Below are positions 5,808 through 6,444 of a stretch of DNA of 6,444 nt, piece after piece. The position numbers were made by a program, and so were the translations under genes. Location: assembly GCA_900290385.1 (NCBI GenBank), contig OMSV01000048.1, positions 1,430-7,873 of the forward strand, in the 5' to 3' direction. Origin of the DNA: Syntrophobacter sp. SbD2 (GTDB lineage Bacteria; Desulfobacterota; Syntrophobacteria; Syntrophobacterales; Syntrophobacteraceae). Position 1 is the first letter of the stretch. Each line of letters starts with the position of its first letter. The notes under the pieces are model-generated. The model ran no database searches, was not told the DNA's origin, and saw nothing but the letters and a program-made list of their open reading frames with translations.

Positions 5808-6444
5808 TTACCGTAACAGTTCGCGAGCAATGATCAGGCGCTGTATCTCGCTGGTTCCTTCATAGATCATGGTGACGCGAGCGTCGCGGTAAAAACGTTC
5901 CGTGGGACAACCCTGGGTGTAGCCGTAGTCGCCAACGATCTGTAAGGCGTCATGGCAAGCTTTGTTCGCAGCTTCAGTTGCATAGACCTTAGACATCGAG
6001 GCTTCCTTGGCGTAGAACTTCTTCTGGTCCTTGAGGGACGATGCGCGCAGCAGCAAGAGTCTCGCACCTTCAAGCCGCGTGTAGTTTTCCGCTATTATAG
6101 ATCGAACATCCTGGCGGCCGGCCAGGGTCTCATTGCCCTGCATCTGCTCTTTGGCATACTTTGCGGCAAAATCCATGGCCGCAAGCCCGATGCCCAGTGC
6201 CATGGAACCTATGCCGATCCTTCCGCCCGCCAGTTCAGATGCGGCAATGCGGAAACCATCATTGTGGACACCCAGAAGATTTTCCTTCGGGACACGACAG
6301 TTGTCAAAGATCAACTCATTGGTCGGAGAGGCCAGTTGTCCGAGCTTTTTTTCGAGTTGGCCCACCCGGAAGCCGGGGAACGACGGTTCCACCAGAAAAG
6401 CGCTGATGCCTTTGCCCTTCCGCGCTTCTTTGTCAGTTACCGCC
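5808..6444 (-). CDS. Acyl-CoA dehydrogenase, C-terminal part (5' end beyond right edge)
   Basis: The frame is open from the right edge; 211 residues of the C-terminal half are visible, ending in TAA (5808-5810). The GTG at 6390-6392 is an internal Val codon, because the frame continues upstream with AVTDKEARKGKGISAFLVEP, typical of the family beta domain. Then follow NCRVPKENLLG (visible residues 48-58), AGGRIGIGSMALGIG (72-86), ERFYRDARVTMIYEGTSEIQ (starting at 182) and RLIIARELLR. The catalytic Glu is present (visible residue 195). Two usual FAD-contacting features of the neighbouring-subunit side are absent: RxxFG reads QMQGN (100-104), and QxxGGxG reads QIVGDYG (168-174). It precedes the other dehydrogenase by 53 bases, so the two are probably co-transcribed. 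The substrate cannot be told; short-chain, branched or cyclic acyl-CoA are all possible. Confidence 0.92.
   Translation of the reverse strand, partial: AVTDKEARKGKGISAFLVEPSFPGFRVGQLEKKLGQLASPTNELIFDNCRVPKENLLGVHNDGFRIAASELAGGRIGIGSMALGIGLAAMDFAAKYAKEQMQGNETLAGRQDVRSIIAENYTRLEGARLLLLRASSLKDQKKFYAKEASMSKVYATEAANKACHDALQIVGDYGYTQGCPTERFYRDARVTMIYEGTSEIQRLIIARELLR

Noticed and set aside
5783..5812. Weak inverted repeat GGTAAC/GTTACC between the two dehydrogenase genes
   Set aside because: Only six base pairs with an 18-base loop, partly inside the stop codon region; within chance expectation.
6390..6392. GTG as start of the right-hand acyl-CoA dehydrogenase
   Set aside because: The frame continues upstream to the window edge with conserved family sequence, so this codon is an internal valine.

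Overview
All recognisable genes lie on the minus strand, so transcription runs from the right edge to the left: acyl-CoA dehydrogenase (cut by the right edge), a second acyl-CoA dehydrogenase, fixA, fixB, fixC, fixX, and a secreted FecR-domain protein (cut by the left edge). The fixABCX products resemble the E. coli Fix/Ydi type along their length. They form an electron-transfer flavoprotein (FixAB), a flavoprotein quinone oxidoreductase (FixC) and its ferredoxin-like partner (FixX). With two acyl-CoA dehydrogenases just upstream, the likely job is moving electrons between acyl-CoA/enoyl-CoA couples and the quinone pool or a low-potential carrier. The gene set, the fairly GC-rich sequence and the type of palindromic repeats suggest an anaerobic proteobacterium or Desulfobacterota (Syntrophus/Desulfobacter-like). 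That placement is inference; the window has no taxonomic marker.

Right part (4624-6444): two different acyl-CoA dehydrogenases sit 53 bases apart. They have complementary defects. The first (5808-6444) keeps the catalytic Glu of the YEGTSE motif but has lost the RxxFG motif and the GG of the QxxGGxG motif. The second (4624-5754) keeps both of those but has Gly for the catalytic Glu, Trp for the flavin-contacting Thr and Asp for the flavin-contacting Ser. This is what a heteromeric enzyme with one working FAD site per subunit pair would look like, and it is the most interesting protein-level signal here.

Middle (1093-4434): a compact fixABCX operon with gaps of 13 and 18 bases and a 4-base fixC/fixX overlap. 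fixC starts with GTG and fixX with TTG.

Non-coding parts: the two long gaps (4435-4623 and 666-1092) are almost filled by three palindromic, MITE-like elements (701-965, 964-1095, 4463-4626). Each is bounded by TA within CTAG and carries imperfect terminal inverted repeats plus GC-rich inner hairpins. Their ends differ, yet their inner hairpin modules are shared. Two of them begin inside the TAG stop codon of the gene upstream (acd and fixX). Removing them on paper rebuilds a tight operon: second acd, 28 bases, fixA, and fixX, 35 bases, fecR-like gene. No tRNA, rRNA, CRISPR array or transposase gene is visible.
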